A stretch of 62,140 nt of DNA from Aequorivita viscosa (GCF_900106795.1 NZ_FNNS01000022.1:1-62140), one strand, 5' to 3'; positions 35,221-43,530 are shown, numbered from the stretch's first letter. Numbers and translations: made by a program. Notes: generated by a model from the sequence alone, not told the origin.

Positions 35221-36432
35221 ATGGAAGCATATATAATTGACGGAATAAGAACGCCAATAGGAAGTTATCAAGGTTCATTAAGCACAATTAGAACAGACGA
35301 TTTAGCAGCTTTGGTAATTGCAGAAGTCGTAAAACGAAATCCAAACATTCCAACAGAAGCTTATGACGATGTTATCCTGGGCTGTGCTAATCAAGCTGGA
35401 GAAGATAATAGAAACGTTGCTAGAATGGCATCCCTTTTAGCAGGATTGCCAGTAACAGTTCCAGGCGAAACAGTAAACAGGCTTTGTAGTAGTGGCCTAT
35501 CAGCAATTATCCACGCCAATCGTGCTATAAAAGCAGGCGATGGCGATTTGTTTATAGCAGGCGGTGTGGAGCACATGACTCGCGGACCATATGTGGTAGC
35601 AAAGCCATCCAAAGCTTTTGGAACAGATGCAAAAATGTATGATTCTAGCTTCGGCTGGCGATTTGTTAATCCTAAAATGCACGACATGTATGGCACAGAT
35701 GGAATGGGAAATACTGCTGAGAACCTAGTCGAAAAGTATAACATTTCGAGAGAAGATCAAGATAAATTTGCTCACTGGAGCCAAATGAAAGCTGCCAAAG
35801 CACAAGAAAATGGTCGATTGGCAAAAGAAATTGTTACGGTTCAAATTCCCCAACGTAAAAAGGATCCTATTAAATTTTCAAAAGATGAATTTGTAAAGCC
35901 CGGCACCACTTTAGGGATTTTAGGGAAATTACGCCCTGCCTTTAAAAGAGATGGCGGTAGTGTTACAGCTGGAAATTCTTCTGGTTTAAACGATGGAGCG
36001 GCAGCAACAATTATTGCTTCCGAAGATGCTGTAAAGAAGTATAATCTAAAACCACTAGCGAGAATTGTTAGTTCTGCGGTTGTGGGTGTTGAACCTAAAA
36101 TCATGGGTATCGGTCCCGTGGAAGCTGCAAACAAAGCTTTGAAAATAGCAGGTCTAACTATGGACGACATGGATGTTATTGAGCTTAATGAAGCATTCGC
36201 CGCTCAAGCTTTGGCTTGTACCCGAGCTTGGGGCTTAGCAGATGATGATTCACGACTTAACCCCAACGGCGGTGCAATCGCAATTGGGCATCCACTTGGA
36301 GTTACTGGTGCAAGAGTCGCATATTCAGCAGCTTTGGAATTAAAAGAACAGAATAAAAGATATGCGTTAGTTACTATGTGTATTGGCGTTGGACAAGGTT
36401 ATGCTTCAATAATCGAACGAATTCCTGCGTAG
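35221..36432 (+). CDS. paaJ: 3-oxoadipyl-CoA/3-oxo-5,6-dehydrosuberyl-CoA thiolase PaaJ
   Basis: Thiolase acting twice in the pathway: on 3-oxo-5,6-dehydrosuberyl-CoA and on 3-oxoadipyl-CoA (to acetyl-CoA and succinyl-CoA). 403 residues. Nucleophile Cys in VNRLCSSGLSA (about 91), His in GGAIAIGHPLGVTGARV (about 360) and Cys in TMCIGVGQG (about 390). The last three residues and the TAG stop lie inside a decayed dRS3-like palindrome, so the natural C-terminus (usually ending near IIERV) seems to have been replaced by repeat sequence. Confidence 0.94.
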   Translation: MEAYIIDGIRTPIGSYQGSLSTIRTDDLAALVIAEVVKRNPNIPTEAYDDVILGCANQAGEDNRNVARMASLLAGLPVTVPGETVNRLCSSGLSAIIHANRAIKAGDGDLFIAGGVEHMTRGPYVVAKPSKAFGTDAKMYDSSFGWRFVNPKMHDMYGTDGMGNTAENLVEKYNISREDQDKFAHWSQMKAAKAQENGRLAKEIVTVQIPQRKKDPIKFSKDEFVKPGTTLGILGKLRPAFKRDGGSVTAGNSSGLNDGAAATIIASEDAVKKYNLKPLARIVSSAVVGVEPKIMGIGPVEAANKALKIAGLTMDDMDVIELNEAFAAQALACTRAWGLADDDSRLNPNGGAIAIGHPLGVTGARVAYSAALELKEQNKRYALVTMCIGVGQGYASIIERIPA

Positions 36433-36440
36433 GCAGAAAT
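36421..36440. repeat. Degenerate dRS3-like palindrome supplying the paaJ stop
   Basis: ATTCCTGCGTAGGCAGAAAT: TGC/GCA pairing is kept although two outer positions have diverged. The TAG (36430-36432) is the paaJ stop. Followed by CTCTGG, as at 19742. Confidence 0.75.
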
Positions 36441-36543
36441 CTCTGGAGTGAAAGCAACTTTAGATTTCAGATATTCTGAAAGTGCCATATTAAACCAGCC
36501 GAAGAATGTTCTTGTTTTGGCCAAAGCTAAAATAAACCTCTTT

Positions 36544-36598
36544 CCTGCAAGGTGTCGTTTTCTTTTTACGATAGTAAAAAAGAAAACCTCCTTGTAGG
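36544..36598. repeat. Long CCTGCAAGG / CCTTGTAGG hairpin
   Basis: CCTGCAAGG (36544) pairs with CCTTGTAGG (36590-36598), and internally TTTTCTTTTTAC pairs with GTAAAAAAGAAAA. It lies 45 bp before the RHH antitoxin gene and relates by its outer arms to the 21118 hairpin. Confidence 0.65.
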
Positions 36599-36642
36599 TT
36601 TAATGACCAATATGAACTATATTTACAAAAAATAAATATAAA

Positions 36643-36888
36643 ATGGCAACATTTACATCATCATTACCAGACCATCTCTTAGAGCAGCTATCCCAGGCAG
36701 CGAAAGATCTTCAACTGCCAAAGAATAAGATAATTGAAAAAGCACTTGAAATTTATCTTGAGCAGTTAGATCGTGCTGCTTTTCTAAAATCTTATAAAAA
36801 AATGGCTAATGATCCTGATATGCTTGCAATGGCTGAAGAAGGTATGGCAGATTACTTTAAACAACTTGAAGATTTAGACAAAGAATGA
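36643..36888 (+). CDS. Ribbon-helix-helix antitoxin
   Basis: An 81-residue CopG/MetJ-type DNA-binding protein. FTSSLPDHLLEQLSQAAKDLQLPKNKIIEKALEIYLEQL shows the beta strand and two helices of an RHH domain; the acidic C-terminal half would bind and neutralise the toxin encoded next. It overlaps the toxin gene as ATGA. Type II antitoxins of this kind usually repress their own promoter. The pair is inserted between paaJ and paaZ. Confidence 0.88.
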   Translation: MATFTSSLPDHLLEQLSQAAKDLQLPKNKIIEKALEIYLEQLDRAAFLKSYKKMANDPDMLAMAEEGMADYFKQLEDLDKE

Positions 36889-37217
36889 AGCAGGCAGAAA
36901 TTTGGGATGTTTATTTTGACCCAGTTTTGGGGAGTGAACAAAGTGGGCGCCGTCCAGCTCTAATAATTTCAGGAAATTTGGCAAATAATAACCTGAATAC
37001 GATTATAGCTTGTCCCTTAACGTCGAAACTAAAAAACTATCACGGTAATTTAATTTTAAAGCCATCAGCTAGCAATGGATTATCAAAAACATCGGAAGTT
37101 ATGACAGTTCACATTCGTTCTTTGTCAAAAGAGCGATTTTTGAAAAAAGTGGGTGCGATTTCAATGTCTGATTTTCAAATTGTAAAAGAGGGGCTTGACA
37201 AAATCATAAAATATTGA
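36885..37217 (+). CDS. MazF/PemK-type endoribonuclease toxin
   Basis: A 110-residue type II toxin. KQAEIWDVYFDPVLGSEQSGRRPALIISG holds the conserved Arg of the MazF fold (usual GSEQ-GxRPA motif), then TIIACPLTSKL with the catalytic Thr/Ser, and TSEVMTVHIRSLSKERFLKKVG. It should cut mRNA at short motifs. Length and motifs are complete, so it is probably active. paaZ begins 6 bp after its stop. Confidence 0.93.
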   Translation: MKQAEIWDVYFDPVLGSEQSGRRPALIISGNLANNNLNTIIACPLTSKLKNYHGNLILKPSASNGLSKTSEVMTVHIRSLSKERFLKKVGAISMSDFQIVKEGLDKIIKY

Positions 37218-37223
37218 TAATCA

Positions 37224-39722
37224 ATGAAAAAACTACATAATTACGTTACAGGACAATGGAGAACAGGGAATGGAGAAGGCGTGCCTATGCACGACGCCAT
37301 AACCGGTGAAGTCGTTGCCCTTTCAGATACAGAAGGACTGGATTTTGGCGAAATCCTTCATTACGGAAGAACAAAAGGAGGCGAGGTACTTCGCAAGATG
37401 ACTTTTCAAGAACGCGGGAATATGCTAAAATCCCTTGCGCTTCACCTAGTAAAAAAGAAAGCCGATTTTTATGAAATCAGCTATAGAACCGGCGCAACGA
37501 AAGTTGATAGCTGGATAGATATTGAAGGTGGTTTTGGAAACTTATTTGCAAATGCTTCCCTTCGAAAGTTATTTCCAAATCAATCCTATCACGTTGAAGG
37601 AGATCCTATAGATCTTTCCCGTGGTGGCCGTTTTATGGCGCATCATATTATGGTGCCCAAACGCGGAGTTGCAGTACATATAAACGCTTTTAACTTCCCA
37701 GTATGGGGAATGTTGGAAAAATGTGCCGTAAACTGGATGGCAGGTGTTCCTGCGGTTGTAAAGCCAGCAACAAACACTTCTTTTTTAACTGAAGCCGTAG
37801 TTCGTGAAATTATAACTTCAGGAATTTTACCTGAAGGTGCTTTACAATTAATTACAGGTTCAGCAAGAAGTATTCTTGACACTGTGGAATCACAAGATGT
37901 TGTAACTTTTACTGGGTCGGCAAGTACGGGTAGAATGTTGAAGGCACATAAAAGAATAATTGAGGAAGCAGTGCCTTTCACAATGGAAGCTGATAGCTTA
38001 AATGCTTCGATTTTAGGTGAAGACGCCGTTCCAGGAACTCCAGAATTCGACCTTTTTATCAAAGAAGTTAGAAATGAAATGACAGTAAAGTGCGGGCAAA
38101 AATGTACTGCAATTCGTCGTGTGATTGTTCCACAAGACTTGGTTGAAGATGTTCAAATTGCCCTTGGAAAAGCACTTTCCAAAGTAACTATTGGAGATCC
38201 TCGATTAAAAGAAGTGCGAATGGGTTCTTTGGTGAGTATGGACCAAGTTCAGGAAGTTAGGGAGCGCGTTCAAGAATTGTCAAAAACCGCAAGTATTGTT
38301 TATGGCGATTTAGATAAAATAGATGTTATTGGTGCCGATGCTAAAAAAGGCGCTTTCTTAGCTCCAATTTTACTTCGTGAAGACAATCCGTTCAAAAATC
38401 TTTCCGTTCACGAAACCGAAGCTTTCGGTCCTGTGAGTACTATAATGCCGTACAACGATTTAGATGAAGCAATCCTGTTGGCCCAAATGGGTAAAGGTTC
38501 ATTAGTTTCATCTATCGCGACAAATGATGATAAAATTGCAAAGGATTACGTAATCAACGCAGCTTCCCATCACGGTCGAATTTTAGTATTAAACCGCGAA
38601 AGTGCCAAAGAAAGTACAGGTCACGGCTCACCATTGCCAAGTTTAGTCCATGGAGGTCCAGGACGTGCTGGAGGGGGCGAGGAAATGGGCGGAATGCGCG
38701 GAATAAAGCATTATATGCAGCGCACAGCCATTCAAGGTTCGCCAACAACATTAACCGAAATTACAGGAATCTATCAAGCAAACGCAAAATATAAAGAAGC
38801 GGAACACCATCCGTTTAAATATCATTGGGAAGACATCCAACCTGGAATGTCCCTAAAAACACACAAACGCACGCTTACAGATTCAGATATTATAAGCTTT
38901 GCGAATCTTACTTGGGATCATTTTTATGCGCATACCGACATTACTTCTTTAGATGGAAGTATTTTTGAACAGCGAACTGCTCATGGTTATTTCATTATTG
39001 CAGCCGCAGCAGGATTATTTGTTTATCCAAATAAAGGACCTGTAGCAGCGAATTATGGTTTAGAGGATTGCCGATTTTTACGTCCGCTGTATCACAACGA
39101 CACCATCTATGTGCGATTAACGTGTAAACAAAAGATTGACCGAGACGTTGCATCCGCAGAACATCCAAGCGGAATTGTAAAATGGTTCGTTGAGGTTTTT
39201 GACGCCGAAGATGAGTTGGTGGCTGTTGCTACAATCTTAACAATGGTTCAGAAAAAACAAGAAGTTTTTGTTGAAATGACTGATGAAAAGATTCAGGAAT
39301 TATTGAATAAATTAACCGAAGATTCCAAACCAAAATGGGGAATTATGACACCTCAGCATTTAGTGGAACACTTGGAAGAAGGATACAGAATTCTTTCTGG
39401 AGAAAAACAGGATTTTGACATTGCAACTCCAGAAAAGATTTTAGATAAAGTTCATAACAGTTTATATAATTACGAGAAGTTTCCTCAAAACTCACATTTC
39501 CCAACAATGAAAAAAGGAGAATTGGAAGATTTAAAACATCCAGACTTGGCAACGGCAAAGGAAAAGTTTTTTGAAGCCAGAGAGGAATATAAAACCTTCT
39601 TCAAAGAAAACCCTGACGCAGTATTAAAAAACATGGTGTTTGGTGAATTGAATAAATATGCATCGTATTTGTTAGAAAGAAAACACCTAAATCACCATTT
39701 TGAGCAGTTTAATTTGCTGTAG
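37224..39722 (+). CDS. paaZ: Bifunctional oxepin-CoA hydrolase/aldehyde dehydrogenase PaaZ with extra C-terminal DUF1569-like domain
   Basis: Ring-opening enzyme: the C-proximal MaoC-type hydratase hydrolyses oxepin-CoA and the N-terminal aldehyde dehydrogenase oxidises the resulting aldehyde. ALDH domain about 1-500 with FTMEADSLNAS (Glu) and EVRNEMTVKCGQKCTAIRR (catalytic Cys). MaoC domain about 530-680 with FANLTWDHFYAHTD and FEQRTAHGYFIIAA. After residue ~685 an additional ~145 residues follow (WGIMTPQHLVEHLEEGYRIL ... ELNKYASYLLERKHLNHHFEQF) that match a DinB/DUF1569-like helical bundle with His residues. E. coli PaaZ ends near 680, so this is a three-domain version. A perfect 13-bp hairpin straddles its stop codon. 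Confidence 0.94.
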   Translation: MKKLHNYVTGQWRTGNGEGVPMHDAITGEVVALSDTEGLDFGEILHYGRTKGGEVLRKMTFQERGNMLKSLALHLVKKKADFYEISYRTGATKVDSWIDIEGGFGNLFANASLRKLFPNQSYHVEGDPIDLSRGGRFMAHHIMVPKRGVAVHINAFNFPVWGMLEKCAVNWMAGVPAVVKPATNTSFLTEAVVREIITSGILPEGALQLITGSARSILDTVESQDVVTFTGSASTGRMLKAHKRIIEEAVPFTMEADSLNASILGEDAVPGTPEFDLFIKEVRNEMTVKCGQKCTAIRRVIVPQDLVEDVQIALGKALSKVTIGDPRLKEVRMGSLVSMDQVQEVRERVQELSKTASIVYGDLDKIDVIGADAKKGAFLAPILLREDNPFKNLSVHETEAFGPVSTIMPYNDLDEAILLAQMGKGSLVSSIATNDDKIAKDYVINAASHHGRILVLNRESAKESTGHGSPLPSLVHGGPGRAGGGEEMGGMRGIKHYMQRTAIQGSPTTLTEITGIYQANAKYKEAEHHPFKYHWEDIQPGMSLKTHKRTLTDSDIISFANLTWDHFYAHTDITSLDGSIFEQRTAHGYFIIAAAAGLFVYPNKGPVAANYGLEDCRFLRPLYHNDTIYVRLTCKQKIDRDVASAEHPSGIVKWFVEVFDAEDELVAVATILTMVQKKQEVFVEMTDEKIQELLNKLTEDSKPKWGIMTPQHLVEHLEEGYRILSGEKQDFDIATPEKILDKVHNSLYNYEKFPQNSHFPTMKKGELEDLKHPDLATAKEKFFEAREEYKTFFKENPDAVLKNMVFGELNKYASYLLERKHLNHHFEQFNLL

Positions 39723-39734
39723 CAAATTAAACTG
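39705..39734. terminator. Hairpin straddling the paaZ stop
   Basis: CAGTTTAATTTGC and GCAAATTAAACTG form a perfect 13-bp stem with loop TGTA; the stop TAG (39720-39722) spans loop and arm. A second small hairpin (CTGCGC / GCGCAG, 39738-39756) follows. Confidence 0.65.
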
Positions 39735-39789
39735 TTTCTGCGCACCCGTTGCGCAGTCACTTGAACCCAACTCAAATGTCGATTGAACT

Positions 39790-40113
39790 ATGCCGCGTGA
39801 ACATAAATACTACACCTACATCCTAACACACGAAAGGAATTACATTTTTTACGTAGGCGTAACAAATAATATTGAAAGAAGGATTTTTGAACATAAAAAC
39901 GCAACCCATAAAACCCATGTTGGTTTTTATAATATTAAAAAATTGGTTTAATTTGAATAGCATCAGTGGATTCAAGAGGCAATCAGAAGAGAGAAAACCA
40001 TAAAAAAATGGAAGCGGGAATGGAAGGTAAACATCATTACAGAAAATAATCCGAAGTGGTTAGATTTAAGTGATGGGTGGGATCTTTCCAAGTTTGAGAA
40101 GAACAAAGGATAA
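39790..40113 (+). pseudogene. GIY-YIG nuclease pseudogene
   Basis: Reads as a full-length 107-codon relative of the GIY-YIG gene at 19927: YYTYILTHERNYIFYVGVTNNIERRIFEHK, then IRREKTIKKWKREWKVNIITENNPKWLDL. Two in-frame stops interrupt it (TAA at position of KLV*FE and TAG in E*HQ); both positions are Tyr in the family, so each is explained by a single base change in TAT or TAC. The frame is otherwise open, indicating recent inactivation. It lies between paaZ and the paaF-like gene. Confidence 0.9.
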
Positions 40114-40235
40114 AACGAATGCGGAGCGGATCCGTAAAAAAATATTAGGAACTAGCATTAAACCGTATGCGGTACGGAAGTTTAATACTAAGCTGAAGAA
40201 TCATTAAAACGAATGCGGAATAAATCCGCATTTAC
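40110..40235. repeat. Three consecutive ATGCGG palindromes
   Basis: AACGAATGCGGA-GC-GGATCCG near 40113-40135, TTAAACCGTATGCGGTACGGAAGTTTA near 40157-40183, and AACGAATGCGGAATAAATCCGCATT near 40207-40231. They share the ATGCGG core, each folds on itself, and all lie just before the paaF-like gene after the GIY-YIG pseudogene. Confidence 0.75.
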
Positions 40236-40248
40236 AAGACAATAAAAT

Positions 40249-41007
40249 ATGAGCGGAGAACCATACGTAAAACAAAATACCGAAAACGGAATCGCAACCA
40301 TCGAATTTTTTCACCCTGCACACAATAGTTTGCCAGGAGATTTGTTGGCAAAACTTGCAAATACGATTACCGAAGCTGGAAATGACGATAAAATAAAAGT
40401 AATAATTTTAAAAAGTGGTGGCGACAGAACCTTCTGTGCAGGCGCCAGTTTCACTGAATTGATAAGCATCAACGATGCCGAAACTGGAAAAGTATTTTTC
40501 AGTGGGTTTGCAAATGTGATTAATGCAATGCGCAAATGCCCTAAATTTATCATTGGTAGAATTCAAGGAAAAACAGTTGGTGGTGGAGTAGGAGTGGCAT
40601 CTGCGACAGATTATTGTATGGCAACCAAGTTTGCTGCAATTAAACTGAGTGAACTGAATGTGGGTATTGGTCCATTTGTAGTCGGTCCAGCTGTAGAGCG
40701 CAAACTAGGTCTAAGTGGAATGAGTCAAATAGCCATCGATGCCAATACTTTTTACGATGCCGAATGGGCAAAACAAAAAGGATTGTACAATCAGGTTTAT
40801 GAGTCTGTAGAAGAATTGGACGAAGCAGTTCAAAAGTTCGCAAAAGGGCTTTGTAACTACAATCCAGAAGCAATGAAAGAAATGAAAAAAGTTTTCTGGA
40901 GCGGCACCGAAAATTGGGATGAACTTTTAGCCGAAAGAGCTGTTATTTCAGGAAGATTAGTACTTAGTGATTTCACGAAAGAAACGCTGAAGAGATTTGA
41001 GGAGTAG
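40249..41007 (+). CDS. paaF: Enoyl-CoA hydratase/isomerase family protein, PaaF-like
   Basis: Crotonase-fold enzyme, 252 residues, presumably hydrating 2,3-dehydroadipyl-CoA. Oxyanion-hole segments are RTFCAGASFTELI and QGKTVGGGVGVASATDYCM. The loop after SELNVGIGP reads FVVGPAVERKLG instead of the usual PGxGGTQ, so this is a divergent subgroup, and PaaF is assigned by position rather than by catalytic residues. Its TAG stop is the first unit of a TAG-anchored heptad array. Confidence 0.75.
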   Translation: MSGEPYVKQNTENGIATIEFFHPAHNSLPGDLLAKLANTITEAGNDDKIKVIILKSGGDRTFCAGASFTELISINDAETGKVFFSGFANVINAMRKCPKFIIGRIQGKTVGGGVGVASATDYCMATKFAAIKLSELNVGIGPFVVGPAVERKLGLSGMSQIAIDANTFYDAEWAKQKGLYNQVYESVEELDEAVQKFAKGLCNYNPEAMKEMKKVFWSGTENWDELLAERAVISGRLVLSDFTKETLKRFEE

Positions 41008-41039
41008 TTTTTAGAGAGAAGTTTGTAGAGGGTAGAATG
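41005..41039. repeat. TAG heptad array, upstream flank of second four-helix-bundle gene
   Basis: TAG at 41005, 41012, 41026 and 41033 with AAG at 41019, all exact 7-bp steps. The first TAG is the stop codon of the paaF-like gene. The start of the four-helix-bundle gene follows. Confidence 0.8.
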
Positions 41040-41426
41040 CAGCATACAATGATAAGTCAATATCATTTTAAATTTGAAGAGTTGCATGTGTATCAAAAAG
41101 CCATTGAGTTTGGAGAATTGGTACATTCGCAAATAGCTGCTTTTCCTAAAATCGAAGATTATAGACTATCTGCTCAGTTCGCTCGTGCGGCAAATTCTAT
41201 ATCATTTAACATAGCTGAAGGTTCAGGAAGTTCAGATGCAAGTTTTTTAAATTATCCTAGAATATCAAGAGATAGCTCACGAGAAGGCCTAACGGCAACT
41301 ACTAAAGCATTAGTAAGAAATTATATAACACTCGAACAATGTGAGAAAAACAGAGGGTTGTTGGTAGAAATAAATAAGATGCTAGCAGCTTTAATGAAAC
41401 ACCTAAATAATAAAAATAGTCCCTAA
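41037..41426 (+). CDS. S23/Avd-type four-helix-bundle protein
   Basis: A 129-residue (or 125 from the internal ATG 41049) member of the TIGR02436 four-helix-bundle family: FKFEELHVYQKAIEFGELVHSQ, YRLSAQFARAANSISFNIAEGSGSSDASFLNYPRISRDSSREGLTATTKALVRNYI. The Ala/Arg-rich helix and IAEGSG loop are typical. This subgroup forms pentameric barrels in the Avd/bIVP relatives and binds nucleic acid there; function here is unknown. Heptad arrays of complementary anchors (TAG upstream, CTA downstream) flank it, and its stop lies within the downstream array. No reverse transcriptase is nearby, so it is not an Avd of a retroelement. Confidence 0.85.
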   Translation: MQHTMISQYHFKFEELHVYQKAIEFGELVHSQIAAFPKIEDYRLSAQFARAANSISFNIAEGSGSSDASFLNYPRISRDSSREGLTATTKALVRNYITLEQCEKNRGLLVEINKMLAALMKHLNNKNSP

Positions 41427-41452
41427 CCCACTATTCTCTACTCCCTAAAAAC
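41423..41452. repeat. CTA heptad array, downstream flank
   Basis: CTA at 41423, 41431, 41438 and 41445 (steps 8, 7, 7), i.e. the reverse complement of the TAG array at 41005. The four-helix-bundle gene stop TAA (41424-41426) is in the first unit. GTTTTTAG at 41008 and CTAAAAAC at 41445-41452 are exact inverted ends of the block. Confidence 0.8.
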
Positions 41453-41458
41453 TTAATC

Positions 41459-42055
41459 ATGATTTATTCCTTTAGAGGCCACATCCCCATAATCCACGAA
41501 TCCAGTTTTGTTCACCCTTTGGCGGCTGTAACAGGCAATGTAATTATCGGAAAAAACTGTTATATTGGCCCTGGTGCGGCAATTCGTGGCGATTGGGGTG
41601 AAATTATTCTGGAAGATGGTGTAAACGTCCAAGAAAACTGTACTATACATATGTTCCCAGGTAAGAGTATTGTGCTGAAAGAAGGCGCTCACGTGGGCCA
41701 CGGCGCAGTAATTCACGGAGCCAATTTGGGCAGAAATTGCTTGATTGGTATGAATAGTGTAATTATGGACGATGCCGAAATTGGTGATGAATGCATCGTT
41801 GGCGCACTGAGTTTTGTGAAAGCCGAAGAGAAGTTTCCAAAGAGAAAGTTGATTGTTGGCAATCCAGCAAAAGCCATTAAAGATATTTCCGAAGAAATGA
41901 TAGCGTGGAAAACAGCGGGAACGAGATTGTATCAGCAATTGCCAACAGACTGCCACGAGGGTTTAAGGGAAGTTGAGCCTTTGCGTGAAATACCTAAAAA
42001 CAGACCAATTCAAGAAGATTTTTATAAAACCTTGGAAGAATATAAAAAACAGTAA
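41459..42055 (+). CDS. paaY: PaaY, hexapeptide-repeat gamma-carbonic-anhydrase-like thioesterase
   Basis: Left-handed beta-helix protein of 198 residues, proposed to remove CoA from inhibitory phenylacetate by-products. Hexapeptide repeats run from VTGNVIIGKNCYIGPGAAIRGDWGEI to AEIGDECIVGALSFV. Likely metal-binding His residues are in TIHMFPG and HVGHGAVIHGA. The C-terminal helix MIAWKTAGTRLYQQLP is typical of PaaY. Its ATG is 6 bp after the heptad block of the four-helix-bundle gene. Confidence 0.9.
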   Translation: MIYSFRGHIPIIHESSFVHPLAAVTGNVIIGKNCYIGPGAAIRGDWGEIILEDGVNVQENCTIHMFPGKSIVLKEGAHVGHGAVIHGANLGRNCLIGMNSVIMDDAEIGDECIVGALSFVKAEEKFPKRKLIVGNPAKAIKDISEEMIAWKTAGTRLYQQLPTDCHEGLREVEPLREIPKNRPIQEDFYKTLEEYKKQ

Positions 42056-42111
42056 ATGACGGAGTTCTTCCAGGTTTTTGAAACTTGTGAGGTCTAATAC
42101 AGCATAAACTA

Positions 42112-43434
42112 ATGAATAAACAAGAATTCAAAATGCCCAAAATGGGCGAAAGCATAACCGAAGGCACCATCATTGAATGGCATGTTAATGAAGGTGATTC
42201 TTTTGAAGAAGGCGATATACTACTTGAAGTCGCTACCGATAAAGTGGATAATGAGGTGCCTGCACCTTACTCTGGGAATATGGTTGAACACAAATTCAGC
42301 AATGGAGATGTAGTACCAATCGGGAAGGTGATTGCAATTTTAGAAGCTTCAGACGTAAAGAGTTCGAATCATGCCATAGGAAAGTCGTCATCTTCACCTA
42401 AGAAAAATAAGATTACTGAGCAAAGCCGAAACACAAATTCATCTTCAAAAAACCAGGTTACTGAGCCTAGATCAAGTACAACTTCAAAATCTTTCAAGGT
42501 AAACGAAAATATCTTTATTTCGCCTTTAGTTGATAGCATTGCCCGTAAAAACCATATCAGTTACGAAGAGCTTGCTAGAATTCCTGGAACTGGGAAAGAT
42601 GGAAGATTGCGCAAGAGTGATGTTTCAGAATATATAGAAAACGGACGCCCCTTTAAATTTGCGCAAAATTCCCACGAAGGCGAAAATCCCACGTTCCAAG
42701 TTCCCAATTTAAAATTTGACAAAGGCAAGGGCAAGATTGTCGAAATGGACCGTATGCGGCAAATGATTGCCGATCATATGGTTTTTTCCAAACATACTTC
42801 TCCACACGTTACTGCTTATGTTGAAGCAGATTTAACTGAAATGGTAAATTGGAGAAATACGAATAAAATTCCGTTTCAAGAGAAGTATGGCGAACGTTTA
42901 ACATTCACACCTTTATTTGTGGAAGCTGTGGCCAAAGCAATCAAGGATTTTCCAATGATAAATTCATCCTTAGATGGAAAAAATGTCATTGTAAAAGATG
43001 AAATTAATATCGGAATGGCAACGGCCTTACCTTCAGGAAACCTAATTGTTCCGGTTGTAAGAAATGCCGATAAAAAGAATTTAAAAGAATTAGCTGCAGC
43101 TACAAATGAACTTGCTGGAAAAGCGCGTGACAACAAACTAAAAGCTGACGACACAAAGGGCAGCACATTTACAATCAGTAATGTAGGTACTTTTGGCAGC
43201 TTAATGGGTACACCCATTATCAACCAGCCGGAAGCCGCGATTTTGGCCGTGGGAGTTATCAAAAAACGTGCTGAGGTAATGGAACGAGAAGAAGGGGATA
43301 GCATTGAAATAAGACAAATGATGTATCTTTCACTCTCTTTCGATCATAGAATCGTTGATGGATATTTGGCAGGTTCTTTTTTAAGAAGGATTGCTGATTA
43401 TATGGAGAAGTTTGATTCCAATAGAAAAATATAA
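42112..43434 (+). CDS. 2-oxoacid dehydrogenase E2 (dihydrolipoyl acyltransferase)
   Basis: Acyltransferase core of a branched-chain-type 2-oxoacid dehydrogenase, 440 residues. Lipoyl domain about 1-77 with the lipoylated Lys in EVATDKVDNEVPAP; flexible Ser/Lys-rich linker; E1/E3-binding domain about 140-180 (FISPLVDSIARKNHISYEELARIPGTGKDGRLRKSDV); catalytic domain about 210-440 with active-site His in SLSFDHRIVDG. Residues about 186-192 (NSHEGEN) are read from a weakened dRS3-like sequence (42668-42687). The E1 gene follows. No E3 gene is in the window, so that subunit must come from elsewhere. Confidence 0.93.
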   Translation: MNKQEFKMPKMGESITEGTIIEWHVNEGDSFEEGDILLEVATDKVDNEVPAPYSGNMVEHKFSNGDVVPIGKVIAILEASDVKSSNHAIGKSSSSPKKNKITEQSRNTNSSSKNQVTEPRSSTTSKSFKVNENIFISPLVDSIARKNHISYEELARIPGTGKDGRLRKSDVSEYIENGRPFKFAQNSHEGENPTFQVPNLKFDKGKGKIVEMDRMRQMIADHMVFSKHTSPHVTAYVEADLTEMVNWRNTNKIPFQEKYGERLTFTPLFVEAVAKAIKDFPMINSSLDGKNVIVKDEINIGMATALPSGNLIVPVVRNADKKNLKELAAATNELAGKARDNKLKADDTKGSTFTISNVGTFGSLMGTPIINQPEAAILAVGVIKKRAEVMEREEGDSIEIRQMMYLSLSFDHRIVDGYLAGSFLRRIADYMEKFDSNRKI

Positions 43435-43448
43435 GGTTATTTAAACCC

Positions 43449-43470
43449 AAAGGTTTCCAAAAACCTTTGA
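43449..43470. repeat. AAAGGTTT / AACCTTT hairpin
   Basis: AAAGGTTT-CC-AAAAACCTTT followed by GAGGTCT, a member of the AGGTCT hairpin family, 14 bp after the E2 stop. Confidence 0.6.
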
Positions 43471-43530
43471 GGTCTTTGGTCGATACTATTTTGATTTAAA
43501 ACGCAAAATTGCAACAGTAAAAAACAAAAT

